Made by a program: the position numbers and the translations under genes
In this document: piece by piece, positions 63,740 through 64,000 of the stretch
Layout of the letters: the number at the start of each line of letters is the position of its first letter
How positions within the stretch are numbered: position 1 is the stretch's first letter
The notes under the pieces: generated by a model
What the model saw: the letters and a program-made list of their open reading frames with translations, nothing else
Told to the model about the DNA's origin: nothing
Databases searched by the model: none
Virus record (IMG/VR): IMGVR_UViG_3300046001_004063
Coordinates: 1-64,000 of that record
Source of the DNA: a virus
Strand: one strand, 5' to 3'
DNA length: 64,000 bases

Positions 63740-64000
63740 CTAGCATTCTGCTACGCCGGAAAACTTGATTTCGGGCAGGCGTTCTCTTGGTATGCACAGC
63801 ATGTTTTGGTAATCCACCTGGAAAAAGGCATAATCTGGCACTCCAGCCAAACTAGCCTTGATTGGTTCCTTGCCGCTGATAAAAAACTCTACCCAAATGT
63901 ATGGACGGTGTTGCTGAATAGTTTTGAGCCCACCTGCCAGTGCGGCACACTCGTACCCTTCTACATCTAACTTGACAAAGTCCAAGCGTTCCAATTCCAA
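63740..64000 (-). CDS. FkbM-family methyltransferase, C-terminal part (cut by window edge)
   Basis: The last 86 codons of a longer gene. LDFVKLDVEGYECAALAGGLKTIQQHRPYIWVEFF is the family's conserved block (DVEGxE, then L-x-G-x3-I, then RP). FkbM enzymes transfer methyl groups to sugar or lipid hydroxyls. The N-terminus lies beyond base 64000. Near the edge the stop falls between two genes and no overlap is seen. Confidence 0.85.
   Translation of the reverse strand: MELERLDFVKLDVEGYECAALAGGLKTIQQHRPYIWVEFFISGKEPIKASLAGVPDYAFFQVDYQNMLCIPRERLPEIKFSGVAEC

Noticed and set aside
1-64000. Integrase, attachment site or lysogeny module
   Set aside because: No recombinase, excisionase or CI-like repressor gene in any frame; gene content fits a lytic T4-like phage.

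Overview
This window is a contiguous piece of a T4-like tailed phage (myovirus) genome, probably from an aquatic environment. The evidence is a family B DNA polymerase (gp43 type), a clamp-loader ATPase (gp44 type), a DsbA-like DNA-binding protein, a gp31-like co-chaperonin, PhoH, T4-type late promoter boxes (TATAAATA and variants), several small proteins of the cyanophage/pelagiphage T4-like kind, and dense, overlapping genes almost all on the minus strand. A Bug/TctC-type periplasmic binding protein, a family amplified in Burkholderiales, hints at a betaproteobacterial host; this is inference. No tRNA, rRNA, CRISPR array or integrase is visible.

Layout. 0-3.8 kb: methyltransferase-like fragment, gp43 polymerase and dsbA. 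3.9-9.5 kb: a modification-like cluster with a glycosyltransferase-like protein, two Fe/2-oxoglutarate oxygenases and a radical SAM protein. 9.5-22.4 kb: a dCMP-deaminase-like protein, then modular proteins, several starting with a short MRAxEFIxE peptide like the T4 capsid-targeting sequence, together with a Dps, a 1354-residue nucleotidyltransferase/HExxH/amidoligase protein, a fatty-acid desaturase on the plus strand and a GIY-YIG endonuclease. 22.5-30.1 kb: glycosyltransferase, metallophosphoesterase, nucleotidylyltransferase, small beta-rich proteins, ClpA-like unfoldase and J-protein. 30.2-35.4 kb: lysis genes (holin, GH19 endolysin, spanin-like pair) interrupted by another internal-protein candidate. 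35.5-41 kb: amidinotransferase, then a sulfation-like island (APS-kinase/nucleotidylyltransferase fusion, DUF2061 membrane protein, three sulfotransferase-like P-loop proteins, an oxygenase) and the Bug protein. 41-51.7 kb: methyltransferases, SGNH proteins, HNH endonuclease, PhoH, HAD protein, clamp loader, co-chaperonin and a DnaE-like fragment. 51.7-58.6 kb: tail fibre/adhesin genes. 58.7-64 kb: A-type Fe-S carrier, superoxide dismutase with a capsid-targeting-like N-terminus, a radical SAM protein, translation initiation factor IF-1, small genes and an FkbM methyltransferase cut by the window edge.

Regulation. Six minus-strand promoters match host sigma-70 closely (TTGACT/A or near, 17-bp spacer, TATAAT or near) and precede replication, chaperone and small early-type genes. 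A second signal, TAAATA, lies 4-8 nt from the ATG of at least eight genes that lack a Shine-Dalgarno. With T4 late-promoter geometry most of these mRNAs would begin at or next to the start codon, so leaderless late transcripts are predicted. The most unusual content is the set of putative capsid-packaged enzymes joined by recurring QGVAEG-like linkers, the sulfation island, and the virion-style superoxide dismutase.
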